From Clostridia bacterium (GTDB taxonomy: Bacteria; Bacillota; Clostridia; Christensenellales; Aristaeellaceae), in contig JAGBEX010000014.1 in assembly GCA_017936765.1 (NCBI GenBank), forward strand, positions 496,001 to 560,000: a stretch of 64,000 bases of DNA, in the 5' to 3' direction. The number at the start of each line of letters is the position of its first letter. The stretch's first letter is position 1. This document shows positions 36,134 through 44,431 of this stretch, piece after piece. The notes under the pieces are model-generated. The model saw nothing but the letters and a program-made list of their open reading frames with translations. It had not been told where the DNA came from and did no database searches. Both the position numbers and the translations under genes were made by a program.

Positions 36134-37414
36134 TCACTCTTCGCACATCGTCAGTAAACACTCATCAATGCTCGGGTACAAATTGAAGGTTTTCACACCC
36201 AACATTTTCATAACAGCATCGATCCGCTTTTTGTCTTGATCGCTGTAATACGAAATATGCCAAACGGCATCTTCCGTTCTTTCAGTCAGTTGAATTATTT
36301 CTCCGTCCTCCCTTGGGAACCTTTTCAGTAGCTTTCTGAAAGCATTCTCAAAATGTGTATTCCTTGCACTCTGTTCCTGCTGCTGTCTTCTGATAATTGC
36401 TTCCCGACACCCCTCCAATTCTGTGGTACCTTCGCGGTTATAACCAACTGTCTGGATCGTATATTCCAACCGAGCTGCCAGTTCATCCAACGGATCTCGT
36501 TCTTCCTCATGCTCAGCCTGTTCTTCCTCATCGGGATCAGTTACTGAAGTTGCACGTTTCAAAAAATCAAAATACAACACATCCGCAGTTCCAAACGAGT
36601 GTCCTAATACATAGATATTCTTTATTTTTGTATTGAGAATACCTCTTAACGCTAAATCTGCACAGAGATACTGAATATTGTCTTCTACATGCTTATCTGT
36701 TTCATATAACAACTCATCCACAAGGTACAAGCCCCGAAAACGCCCGCCCAGCTGATAGAGCATGTACTCCGGCTCTTGCGGATGAGTCGAATGACCCACA
36801 ATGATAGATTTTCGATCTGATGCTTCCCCATGAATATGTATGACCTTTTTTTCATCTACATCGAATCGTTTTCCAAGCGTATCCGTATAGTTGAAATTAA
36901 TGAATGCACAATGTTCACCAAAGCGGAATGGTTTTCCGTTTACCATTCCCTGCTTTTCCTCAATCGGCTGTGATTGAATCCAATCGCAAAAAGCCTCTGT
37001 CAGTATCCTTTTCGCATTTCGGATACATTTTCTCATTTCTTTGAGATCATGCTTCTCTTTGCCAAAATATAAATTTAATGCTTCTGCGTCTATCTTACTT
37101 AAGGAATCTTCAAATCTGTGCCAAAACGCCAGATCTAATTCCTGAGGTTGAAATGGATCACCATAAACAATCTCCACATCGCTTATCCGTATCTTTTGCA
37201 CCAATTTTCCCTGATAATACTCTTCAATCTCCTTCATTTTGATGTGAAATCGCTTCATAATCTCTTCCCGGTGAGCCTGGTAATACTTCCGAAATGATGC
37301 GTAGCTTGTATTTAAGCCTTGCCATGCATCAAACCCATTTCCGATGATCACCAGCGTATCAATTTCAGGAAGAGAATTCACATCTCCAGCTTTTTGTTTT
37401 TTGAACAGACGCAT
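36134..37414 (-). CDS. abiH: AbiH-family abortive infection protein
   Basis: A 426-residue protein. LVIIGNGFDAWQGLNTSYASF near the N terminus (shown in part), INFNYTDTLG, VIHIHGEASD and YVLGHSFGTAD are the conserved AbiH blocks in the correct order. AbiH proteins stop phage multiplication by an unknown mechanism in lactococci. The N-terminal Rossmann-like GNGFD suggests nucleotide or NAD-type binding. An acidic Glu-rich insert lies at about residues 290-310. ATG 37414 start; no strong ribosome site seen. Confidence 0.85.
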   Translation of the reverse strand: MRLFKKQKAGDVNSLPEIDTLVIIGNGFDAWQGLNTSYASFRKYYQAHREEIMKRFHIKMKEIEEYYQGKLVQKIRISDVEIVYGDPFQPQELDLAFWHRFEDSLSKIDAEALNLYFGKEKHDLKEMRKCIRNAKRILTEAFCDWIQSQPIEEKQGMVNGKPFRFGEHCAFINFNYTDTLGKRFDVDEKKVIHIHGEASDRKSIIVGHSTHPQEPEYMLYQLGGRFRGLYLVDELLYETDKHVEDNIQYLCADLALRGILNTKIKNIYVLGHSFGTADVLYFDFLKRATSVTDPDEEEQAEHEEERDPLDELAARLEYTIQTVGYNREGTTELEGCREAIIRRQQQEQSARNTHFENAFRKLLKRFPREDGEIIQLTERTEDAVWHISYYSDQDKKRIDAVMKMLGVKTFNLYPSIDECLLTMCEE

Positions 37415-37499
37415 ACATATTTCCTTCTTATCCTTGTCCTGTCACAATTTTTTCTTATGCATTCAATATGGTTGGATCTAAGCATTTCCGCCTTTTCCC

Positions 37500-37670
37500 T
37501 TACCCATGTGGAATGTCAATCATATCCCAAAGCCACATGAATGTGTCCTGATCATCCAGGCAGGTGCCTATCAGCCAGTCTTTTCATTCCGGCACTCTGA
37601 CAACCCGCGACAATATCCTCTCGCCGGAAGCCAGTTCAAAGCTATTGCCCCAGATATTCAAAGGTATCAT
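37500..37670 (-). pseudogene. Frameshifted gene remnant
   Basis: Read on the minus strand, a 28-codon frame beginning MIPLNIWGNSFELASGERIL ends in TGA at 37584-37586, and in the same phase directly after that stop comes KDWLIGTCLDDQD...DMIDIPHG with a stop at 37500. The second part resembles the remnant at 20615-20758. The rest of 37415-37748 holds no gene. Confidence 0.5.
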
Positions 37671-37748
37671 TTACGCTTCTGATGTAAGCGTTACTACTTT
37701 ATCCTCGCAAACAAGCGCCGCTATATTCGTGATATCTGTGATATTGTA

Positions 37749-38123
37749 TCATTCCGCCGGATGAGCAAGATCAAACCCGATCAGCTTCTCCTCCGGCACA
37801 CATTCGCCATAGAAGCGAACGCCCTTGTCCGAGCCGTCCACTTTAGCAATATCCAACAGCAGCTTTGTCTTTTTCTTGTCGGAGATCCGAACCAGAACAG
37901 ATCTGCCTTCCTTGGGCTCCTTGTAAAACGGAATGGCACTTTCGTCCTGTTCTGCTTCCTGAAACGCCACTCTGCGCCCTTTGGGATCGATGTACATATG
38001 AACATATGGGCTATAGTTCAGTTGCTCAATCGCTGATTTTGAAAAGGTTATTGACCTCTCCCGCAGCGTGATAAAAGGTCTTTCCTGTTCGCTGACCAGA
38101 ATAAACGAATCCAGATACGCCAT
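37749..38123 (-). CDS. Uncharacterised 124-residue protein
   Basis: A soluble protein with GAGGAGG 8 bases ahead of ATG 38123, so it is probably expressed. The sequence opens MAYLDSFILVSEQERPFITL; residues 40-85 suggest a small beta-barrel (SPYVHMYIDPKGRRVAFQEA). No family recognised. It is divergent from the tyrosine recombinase operon and may belong to the same insertion. Confidence 0.6.
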   Translation of the reverse strand: MAYLDSFILVSEQERPFITLRERSITFSKSAIEQLNYSPYVHMYIDPKGRRVAFQEAEQDESAIPFYKEPKEGRSVLVRISDKKKTKLLLDIAKVDGSDKGVRFYGECVPEEKLIGFDLAHPAE

Positions 38124-38215
38124 TGAAGCACACCTCCTCAGGCTCTATTATACCGCACCGTTTCTGTGTTGTAAAGAATTTTCCAAAAATTTTGTGATAT
38201 TTGTGAAATTTGCTA

Positions 38216-38244
38216 TTGACATTGCTCAGCGGAGGTGATAATAT
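38216..38244 (+). promoter_or_regulatory. Promoter of the tyrosine recombinase genes
   Basis: TTGACA (38216-38221) and TAATAT (38239-38244), 17-base spacer. The next 30 bases contain GATATCATAAATATC, a short inverted repeat. Confidence 0.7.
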
Positions 38245-38335
38245 CAAGATGTCCCTGATATCATAAATATCCCAACTCACCCAAATAACCCGATATAGTT
38301 TTTCGCAACGTAACCAAAGAAAGGAGTACCCTACC

Positions 38336-38725
38336 ATGACCAACAATGAATTTTTCGAGATCTACAAGCAGCATATTCTTCGTCACCCCGTTCCCGGAAC
38401 GACCCTTCCAAGGCTCAGCCTCATTCGCTGCCACCTTCTTCCCCTTTTTGGTGATGAAGACATTGGCTCCACATCTCCCGCCGACATCAACCAGCTGTAC
38501 GACATCATGCAGCAAAACGGCTATGCGCATAACACCATCTTCGGTGCTTACGCCGCCGTACACATCTACTTCAAACTTGCGTATGAGCTTGGATACATTG
38601 CAACCAACCCGGCACCGCTGGCTCGTGTGATAACGCCGGACACCATGAGAACACGCCGTGTTAACAGCTTAAGCTCTTTCCCCTCGGACTACCTGCCACT
38701 GACCATTTTCCCATCCGTGAAATGA
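38336..38725 (+). CDS. Tyrosine recombinase-like protein, N-terminal domain only
   Basis: A 129-residue protein that matches only the SAM-like DNA-binding half of phage integrases (FEIYKQHILRH...TSPADINQLYDIMQ...AYAAVHIYFKLAYELGYIATNPA). There is no catalytic domain. AAAGGAG precedes ATG 38336. It is the first of three consecutive recombinase genes, with 9 bases to the next. It may bind the same DNA sites as an accessory protein. Confidence 0.7.
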   Translation: MTNNEFFEIYKQHILRHPVPGTTLPRLSLIRCHLLPLFGDEDIGSTSPADINQLYDIMQQNGYAHNTIFGAYAAVHIYFKLAYELGYIATNPAPLARVITPDTMRTRRVNSLSSFPSDYLPLTIFPSVK

Positions 38726-38734
38726 GGTGACATC

Positions 38735-39709
38735 ATGCTCAACTATTCAAACTACTGTTCCGACCTTACCTGCCACAACACGTTCTCGGAGCTGTGCGAT
38801 GTGTTCTTCTCCGATCCGTATAACAACTTCTCAAAGGTCTACCGCAGCAATCTCCGTTCCGAATTCAGAAAGCATGTTATCCCGGTCATTGGTTCTGTCA
38901 AGCTTCGCGATCTTGCCTCCACCCATATTCTTCAGACACGTGATCATGTCAAGAAATGTGGCCGGAATCATTTTTTCCTCTATCGCACCGATCACATGAT
39001 CTGTCGCATCTGTGACTATGCCATCATGCATGACCTGATCTCGTCTTCTCCTTTTCTCCACCTGCCCTCTGTGTCCTATCGACCCGCATACGATCTTACC
39101 ATCTATACAGACGAGCAGCTGTCTCTGATTGGCTCCGCCATCAGCGAAACGCGCTTCCCCTATGTGTTTGCCTTTGGACTGACGACCGGGCTGGTTCTTC
39201 CTGAAATCCTTGGTATTCAGGAAGGCGACTTCGACTCAGCTGCGCTGACGCTTACCATCCAGCGAACCGTATCACTTCCCCATAAAGGGCAGAAGCTTAC
39301 CTATGGCGTACCAAAGGTTCCCCGCACGATTTACCTTTCAAACGTTGCGGGAGAGCTTCTCGCAAGGCAGCTCGAGCTGTATCATATCGCCCAGGAAGCC
39401 TATGGCGAGGTTGAGCCATACATTTTCCTTTCCGACTTCAATAACCGACCCAGTTACCATCTTCTCCAGCGGGAATATCATGCCATTGCCGCCCGCGCCT
39501 CCCTGGAAAGCTTTTCGTTTGATACCATGCGACACAACTACACCCTGCGCTGCCTGATGGCTAATGTGAATGTCTTTGATCTTCAATCTCAGTTAGGCAT
39601 GAAGTCGCCTGACTATCTTCTGCATCTTGATTCAGCACTCAAAAAGCATTCAGAGATGCAGACCAGCGAAAATGCCATCGCCATCGAAATACCCATGGAA
39701 AGGAGGTGA
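38735..39709 (+). CDS. Tyrosine recombinase with degenerate active site
   Basis: A 324-residue protein with both integrase domains recognisable. The catalytic positions are changed: the Arg motif reads TTGLVLPEILG, the His-x-x-Arg box reads DTMRHNY (His to Asp), the LGH box reads LGMKSP, and the Tyr position is Asp. Strand exchange by this protein is therefore unlikely. It sits between the N-domain-only protein and the intact recombinase (6-base gap), suggesting a three-subunit or accessory arrangement. Confidence 0.72.
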   Translation: MLNYSNYCSDLTCHNTFSELCDVFFSDPYNNFSKVYRSNLRSEFRKHVIPVIGSVKLRDLASTHILQTRDHVKKCGRNHFFLYRTDHMICRICDYAIMHDLISSSPFLHLPSVSYRPAYDLTIYTDEQLSLIGSAISETRFPYVFAFGLTTGLVLPEILGIQEGDFDSAALTLTIQRTVSLPHKGQKLTYGVPKVPRTIYLSNVAGELLARQLELYHIAQEAYGEVEPYIFLSDFNNRPSYHLLQREYHAIAARASLESFSFDTMRHNYTLRCLMANVNVFDLQSQLGMKSPDYLLHLDSALKKHSEMQTSENAIAIEIPMERR

Positions 39710-39715
39710 TTTTTC

Positions 39716-40930
39716 GTGTATGTCATGTCAGATACCTTCATTTGCAATGGGAGAATCTTCAATGTTTACCAACAGGTCGATGATGTGACCCACGAGCCGA
39801 TCCCCCACCGATACAGGTGTTCCGTGACCATTGGCCGTAAGCCCAATGGTTCACCCAAGCAGAAGAATATTACCGGAACCTCTGTTGAAATCGTGAAATA
39901 TCGAGTCTACGCCCTGTTCAACGTTCACTATCATTCTGACCTGACAAATCGCCTCGACATTACCCTTCTGCAATGTCTCAACGACTGGCTAAAGCTGCAC
40001 TACAAGCACTGCAAAGCAGCTTCGTACGAAACCGAATACTACCGCATCAATCAAGTCATGGGGCCTCTGATCGAGGACATTAAACTCCAGCAGTTTAGCC
40101 ACGAGGCAGCCCAGGAATTGATATACCGCCTGGATGACCGCTATTCCGGTACAGTCGTCTGTGCCTGTGCCAGCATCCTCAGGCGTTGCCTTGATGTCCA
40201 CTTTGCTCGTGGGGACATCCGTTACAATCCCTGCACCCATCTGTGGCTGCCAGCGAACAAGCGAAAAAAGGAGATCGTTCCCTTCACCATTTCAGAACTG
40301 CGAAATCTTTTCACCGTTTCAAAACCAGGTGGATTGGATCTGTTTTATCTGGTTTGCTTTTACTGCACATTGCGCGTTGGAGAGGCAATTACCCTGCGAT
40401 GGTCTGACATCAATTTCGCTTCACGCTCCATCACAATCCGTTCCTCTGTCACCAGGGGAAGCAAGCTACTGAACATCCCCGTAGGCATCCAAAACAGCAC
40501 GAAAGGCAACGAACCCAGAACCATCTATGTGGCAGATGTCGTCCTTTCCTATCTGCAGCAAGCGAAAAAGCGTCAGCTTTTGCAGAAGGTAAAGGCTGGC
40601 CCTGCTTGGGTAGACAGCGGCTTTTGCTTCACAACAGACTTTGGAACTCCCCATCGCTATGGTGCCATCCGGGATCATTTCAAAAAATGCTGCATCGCCA
40701 TCGGCCGACCGGATGCCTCCATCCACCTTCTCCGCCACACCGATATGTCCATGCTTTATGCCAATGGCTCCAGCATTGCCGAGATCGGCGAGCAGGGCGG
40801 CCACAAAAATTCCATCACCACATTGGGCTATATCCATCCGACAGAGATAACCCAGCAACGCCACCATGAACAGAACAATATGATTTCCAAGCAAATTGCA
40901 GTTGCCGCATTCAAACAAACAGAGCTGTAA
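39716..40930 (+). CDS. Tyrosine recombinase/integrase, intact
   Basis: A 404-residue site-specific recombinase. An N-terminal arm-binding-like domain (residues 1-55), a SAM-like core (about 80-175) and the catalytic domain. Active residues are present: Arg in CTLRVGEAITLRWSDI, the box HLLRHT, GGHK, and the Tyr in TTLGYIH. AAAGGAGGTG before 39718 is the best ribosome site, so translation may start at the ATG codon a few codons inside (39725). It ends in two terminators. Confidence 0.85.
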   Translation: MYVMSDTFICNGRIFNVYQQVDDVTHEPIPHRYRCSVTIGRKPNGSPKQKNITGTSVEIVKYRVYALFNVHYHSDLTNRLDITLLQCLNDWLKLHYKHCKAASYETEYYRINQVMGPLIEDIKLQQFSHEAAQELIYRLDDRYSGTVVCACASILRRCLDVHFARGDIRYNPCTHLWLPANKRKKEIVPFTISELRNLFTVSKPGGLDLFYLVCFYCTLRVGEAITLRWSDINFASRSITIRSSVTRGSKLLNIPVGIQNSTKGNEPRTIYVADVVLSYLQQAKKRQLLQKVKAGPAWVDSGFCFTTDFGTPHRYGAIRDHFKKCCIAIGRPDASIHLLRHTDMSMLYANGSSIAEIGEQGGHKNSITTLGYIHPTEITQQRHHEQNNMISKQIAVAAFKQTEL

Positions 40931-40944
40931 CAGGCTCTGTTTTT
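40917..40944 (+). terminator. Terminator of the recombinase genes
   Basis: AAACAGAGC, 8-base loop, GCTCTGTTT and TT; it overlaps the stop codon. Confidence 0.75.
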
Positions 40945-40951
40945 ATATAAC

Positions 40952-40987
40952 AAAAGCTAATCACCGTCAAACGGGTGGTTAGCTTTT
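40952..40987. terminator. Second terminator hairpin, usable from both sides
   Basis: AAAAGCTAATCACC pairs with GGTGGTTAGCTTTT (one G-U pair), loop GTCAAACG-type. It may insulate the recombinase genes from the convergent polysaccharide locus. AT-rich sequence without a gene follows to 41098. Confidence 0.65.
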
Positions 40988-41098
40988 GTGCATCAGCTTC
41001 TATGCATATTCTAAAATATGCAAAAATACGTTAATCTCTATATATAGCCCGTTTCGCCTTCACTTTCACCGCAGAAAAGCATAAAAAATGGCGTCTTT

Positions 41099-41782
41099 TC
41101 ACGCCGTCTGTTTTTCGGACCAATCACAAGATTGAAATATATTATCGGGACGTCCTGCGGGGCCGTAGACCGTAAAGAAACGAAGGCCAGTGGACGGGAT
41201 GTTGTAGAGCTTGGAATAAGCGTGAGCCATCAGTTCGTTGGACTTTTTGGTAGCGGCATAGAGAGATACCGGGTTATCCACCTTATCATCCGTGCTGTAG
41301 GGTACCTTCTTGTTCGTACCGTAGACAGAGGAAGAACTTGCATACACCAGATGTTCCACCGGATGGTCACTATTCATGGTTGCACGGCAGGCTTCCAGGA
41401 TGTTATAGAAACCGATGATGTTCGCTTCGATGTACACGTCAGGATTGGTGATGGAATAACGAACACCTGCCTGTGCGGCAAGGTTCACTACCACATCGAA
41501 GTGGTAAGTATGGAACAGATCATCGATGGTCGGACGATCTGCGATGTTGCCTTTTACAAAGATCCACCTGGAATCCGGGCAGTTCGCTGCCAGCTTATCG
41601 ATCTCGGCAAGGCGGTATTCCTTGATGGACACATCGTAGTAGTCATTGACATTGTCCAGACCCACGATGGTCACAGGGGTTACGGTTTTCAGTAGTTCCA
41701 TCACCAGATTGGAGCCGATGAACCCGGCCGCACCGGTGACGAGAATGGTTTTATTGGTCAGATTTATGTTGGGAGTCAGCAT
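41099..41782 (-). pseudogene. UDP-glucuronate 4-epimerase-like gene, 3'-truncated
   Basis: The N-terminal two thirds of an extended short-chain dehydrogenase: TGAAGFIGSNLVMELL for NAD binding, SSSSVYG and the YAATK catalytic Tyr/Lys. The closest type is UDP-GlcA epimerase (CapI/LspL). The reading leaves the family sequence right after TVYGPAGRPD, where about 110 more residues are expected, and ends with an unrelated short tail. The break lies on the side of the recombinase genes, suggesting loss during an insertion. UDP-GalA supply by this enzyme is probably lost. Confidence 0.8.
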
Positions 41783-41794
41783 TGTTTCTTCTCC

Positions 41795-42532
41795 TTATTT
41801 CGTGATGCCTTTATATTCGGCCTTCACCTTTTCATAGCTTTCCAGATTGCCGATGTCATAGCGTTTTCCGGGCATTTCCATAGCGTGTACTGCTGTTTGT
41901 GTACAGAGCCAAGCAATATAACTACCGGGGGCATCCGTGCCACAACCACTGTCTATGCCTTTCTGGACGAGTTTAGCATCAGCCTTTGTATAGTAGTAGA
42001 ACGGCGGGCAGCACCAGTGAGACTTGGGCTGGGCGGGCTTTTCGATCATATCGAGAATCTTGTCATTCTCATCAATGGTAACCACACCGCACTTGGTCAG
42101 CTTCTGCTCATTTGCTTCATAGTATCGCATGATGCAGGAGGTATTCTTTTCTTTAGCGTATGTCATGAACTTTATCAGACTGAAATCGAGGACGTTGTCC
42201 CCGGCAATCACCAGCATATCGTCATCGAGACCGAGCTGGTCAATGGCAAACTGGATATCCTTGACTGCGCCAAGTCTTGTTTCGTTTGTATCGGTTCCAT
42301 CGTCCACGACTGTGATCTTCTGAGATTTTGTTGCCGCCCACTTGTCAAAGTGATGGGCATACTTATGGTTGGAGATTACCACATACTCATCCACCAGACC
42401 GGCTCCATCAATATCATCCACCAGCCAGTCCAGGATGGTCTTGTCCCCTACTGCAAGAAGAGGTTTGGGGTAATTTTCAGTTAACGGATACAGTCTTGTG
42501 GCATAACCTGCCGCTAAAATCAAACATTTCAT
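41795..42532 (-). CDS. Sugar-1-phosphate nucleotidyltransferase
   Basis: A 245-residue enzyme that joins a sugar-1-phosphate to an NTP. LILAAGYATRLYPLTENYPK holds the nucleotide-binding signature, and the metal Asp lies in VIAGDNVLDF. It is adjacent to the GHMP sugar kinase (12 bases) and the epimerase (12 bases). With a kinase resembling galacturonokinase, the likely product is UDP-GalA, UDP-Gal or a close relative. Substrate identity is inferred from neighbours. Confidence 0.85.
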   Translation of the reverse strand: MKCLILAAGYATRLYPLTENYPKPLLAVGDKTILDWLVDDIDGAGLVDEYVVISNHKYAHHFDKWAATKSQKITVVDDGTDTNETRLGAVKDIQFAIDQLGLDDDMLVIAGDNVLDFSLIKFMTYAKEKNTSCIMRYYEANEQKLTKCGVVTIDENDKILDMIEKPAQPKSHWCCPPFYYYTKADAKLVQKGIDSGCGTDAPGSYIAWLCTQTAVHAMEMPGKRYDIGNLESYEKVKAEYKGITK

Positions 42533-42544
42533 CTTTATTCTCCT

Positions 42545-43720
42545 TTACTGAAGATCTACACCGTCAGCACTGTTGCAGATATGTACAGAATATTTTCCTT
42601 CAAGGTTCGGGAAAGCTTTAAGGTATTCTTTTGTTACCTTTTCGGTGATACTTTCTTCATATGCGGGGTCAATCAGCGCCATACAGCAGCCCTTGAAGCC
42701 TGCACCACTAAATCTTCCACCGTAGATACCGTCGGTCTGCGTCATGATCTCATACAGCGTCTTCAGCTCGGGCGACCCGGTCTCCCAATTGTAGATAGAG
42801 GATTTACCGCTCTCAAAGGAAAGTCTGCCGTACTCCTCAATATCACCTTTACGCCACGCTTCTGCACCACGCTGAACTCTATCAAACTCGGTGTACCAGT
42901 GCTCAGCTCGTCTTCTCCACGTTTCCGGAAGTCTGTTCTTGTACTCCTCGTACACCTCAACCGGCACATCACGAAGATTTGTCTCGTTGAACTTACCATA
43001 GGGCATACCACTCAACGCCTTCAGCGCATAAGCAGCAGAACGGCATTCGTCCACACGCATATTGAACGCGGAGCCTGCCAGAGTTCGCTCAATACCGCTG
43101 AAGAAGATGGCAATCTTATAGGGCTTCATGTGCGCAGCCTGGGGGATCAGCTCATAGCTGTCATCCTTGGTATCCAAATACAGCAGATGATTCTTCTTGC
43201 TATACACCTCGCAGCTCTGGTCAAGTTTACCACAACTCACACCGACGTAGTTATTCTCCGCGTCAAGCGCCGTCATGATCATCTCATGTTCACTGAGTTT
43301 TATGTCATTCGCTTTACACAGAGCTGATAGAAATGTGATGATAACAGAGGCAGAAGATGACAGACCGCCAATGGGCAAGCTGCCTTCGATCACACCGCAG
43401 ACGCCTTTAGTTAAAGCATATCTCTTCCCCAGCGCCCAGGTTGCGCCGCGCAGATAGTCCGCCCAGTCATGTTCGGGCTTGTCCGGCACAGCGTTGATAT
43501 GCCACTGTGCGCGGGTCGGGAAGTTCAGAGAACGAACCTCGACAATGCCGGAGCGTTTTGGGCGATACGCCATGTGGATTCCCTGATCGACAGCTGAGCC
43601 GGTAATCTTGCCCAACTGATGATCGGAATGCGCGCCGATTGGACAAATCCGATAGGGGCAGAATGCGATGCCTTCGGGATCTCTGTTATAGATTGATTGG
43701 AATTCGGTTATGCAGGTCAT
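42545..43720 (-). CDS. GHMP sugar kinase, galacturonokinase/galactokinase type
   Basis: A 391-residue kinase. The substrate motif reads CPYRICPIGAHSDHQLG, closer to plant galacturonokinase (PYRICPLGAHIDHQ) than to the RxNLIGEHTDY of normal galactokinase. The ATP loop is LPIGGLSSSASV and the third GHMP motif GRFSGAGFKGCC. It would phosphorylate galacturonate or galactose at C1 for the nucleotidyltransferase just downstream. GAGGAG lies ahead of ATG 43720. Confidence 0.82.
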   Translation of the reverse strand: MTCITEFQSIYNRDPEGIAFCPYRICPIGAHSDHQLGKITGSAVDQGIHMAYRPKRSGIVEVRSLNFPTRAQWHINAVPDKPEHDWADYLRGATWALGKRYALTKGVCGVIEGSLPIGGLSSSASVIITFLSALCKANDIKLSEHEMIMTALDAENNYVGVSCGKLDQSCEVYSKKNHLLYLDTKDDSYELIPQAAHMKPYKIAIFFSGIERTLAGSAFNMRVDECRSAAYALKALSGMPYGKFNETNLRDVPVEVYEEYKNRLPETWRRRAEHWYTEFDRVQRGAEAWRKGDIEEYGRLSFESGKSSIYNWETGSPELKTLYEIMTQTDGIYGGRFSGAGFKGCCMALIDPAYEESITEKVTKEYLKAFPNLEGKYSVHICNSADGVDLQ

Positions 43721-43943
43721 AATATGATGTACTCCTCTGTTGGGTTAGTATTCTCGGTTATATAATATATAGGGTTGATGTGTTTACCGCTGCCATTTCC
43801 GCAATATAAATTCGATGTTTTTTGCCATTTACGCAATCCCTGCCAGAATCCCTGCCATTTTCTATGCCATCTTTCGCATACATTTATCCCGGCGTATTAG
43901 TGACATTATTGGTGACACTATATGTAACTCAGCGATGTTCCAT

Positions 43944-44189
43944 CTACTCGCATCTGATATAGACAGACTTGCGAGGATCGCCTGTTATTTGTTCGACTTC
44001 CCACATGTCAAAGATTGCTCTTTCGCTGAACTCCCACATGGCACACTCTGGGTCTTCCAGCATTGCATGGGTTTGTGAAGTTAAGAACATTCTTGCGGCT
44101 TCCAGCGGTTCCATATCATATTTGTCTATGATACGCTGCACAATGCACCTGTTGTAATGATCCAGAATGACCGGGTCTGTTCTTGTCAT
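43944..44189 (-). CDS. Small conserved-looking protein of unknown function
   Basis: An 81-residue soluble, acidic, mostly helical protein (YDMEPLEAARMFLTSQTHAM; EFSERAIFDMWEVEQITGDP). CGGAG lies 8 bases ahead of ATG 44189. It is preceded by a structured leader that also precedes the nucleotidyltransferase at 45352. The length and context resemble small partner proteins of toxin-antitoxin type, but no family call is justified. Between it and the kinase (43721-43943) no gene is seen. Confidence 0.55.
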   Translation of the reverse strand: MTRTDPVILDHYNRCIVQRIIDKYDMEPLEAARMFLTSQTHAMLEDPECAMWEFSERAIFDMWEVEQITGDPRKSVYIRCE

Positions 44190-44222
44190 GTGTTTACTCC
44201 GTGATTGAGGTTCTTGTTATAA

Positions 44223-44303
44223 CAGCACCTCCGGAGTTGAACCGGAGATGAAAGTACCGCTTGTGCTGATGTGGGGAAGACAACTTTTGGGCTGGCCTTC
44301 CCC
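44223..44303 (-). ncRNA. Structured leader element, copy A
   Basis: On the minus strand: a hairpin GGGGAAG...CTTCCCC (44303 to 44274), then ACATCAGCACAAGCGGTACT, then nested stems CAGCAC/GTGCTG and CTCCGG/CCGGAG around a TTCAACT loop. Copy B at 45406-45480 keeps the same order and core with different loop sequences. Both lie 34-54 bases ahead of a start codon. The inner loop resembles a tRNA T-loop. Confidence 0.6.
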
Positions 44304-44318
44304 ATTAGTTATTCCAAC

Positions 44319-44410
44319 TTACTGATACTTCTTCACACAAGCCTTCACAATCGCATCCATGGCATCCAACTTCTGAAGCATGTCCTTAGCAAGTGCGATC
44401 TGGTTCTGTC
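44319..44410 (-). pseudogene. 3' remnant of an unidentified gene
   Basis: About 30 codons reading NQIALAKDMLQKLDAMDAIV... to a stop at 44319, directly before the leader hairpin. There is no start codon with a ribosome site. It looks like the tail of a lost gene. Confidence 0.35.
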
Positions 44411-44431
44411 AATCAAGTATTGATGAACTGA

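Noticed and set aside
44223..44268. tRNA gene suggested by a T-arm-like hairpin and acceptor-like stem
   Set aside because: There is no D arm, anticodon arm or CCA end; only 15 bases replace the rest. Treated as a structured leader instead.
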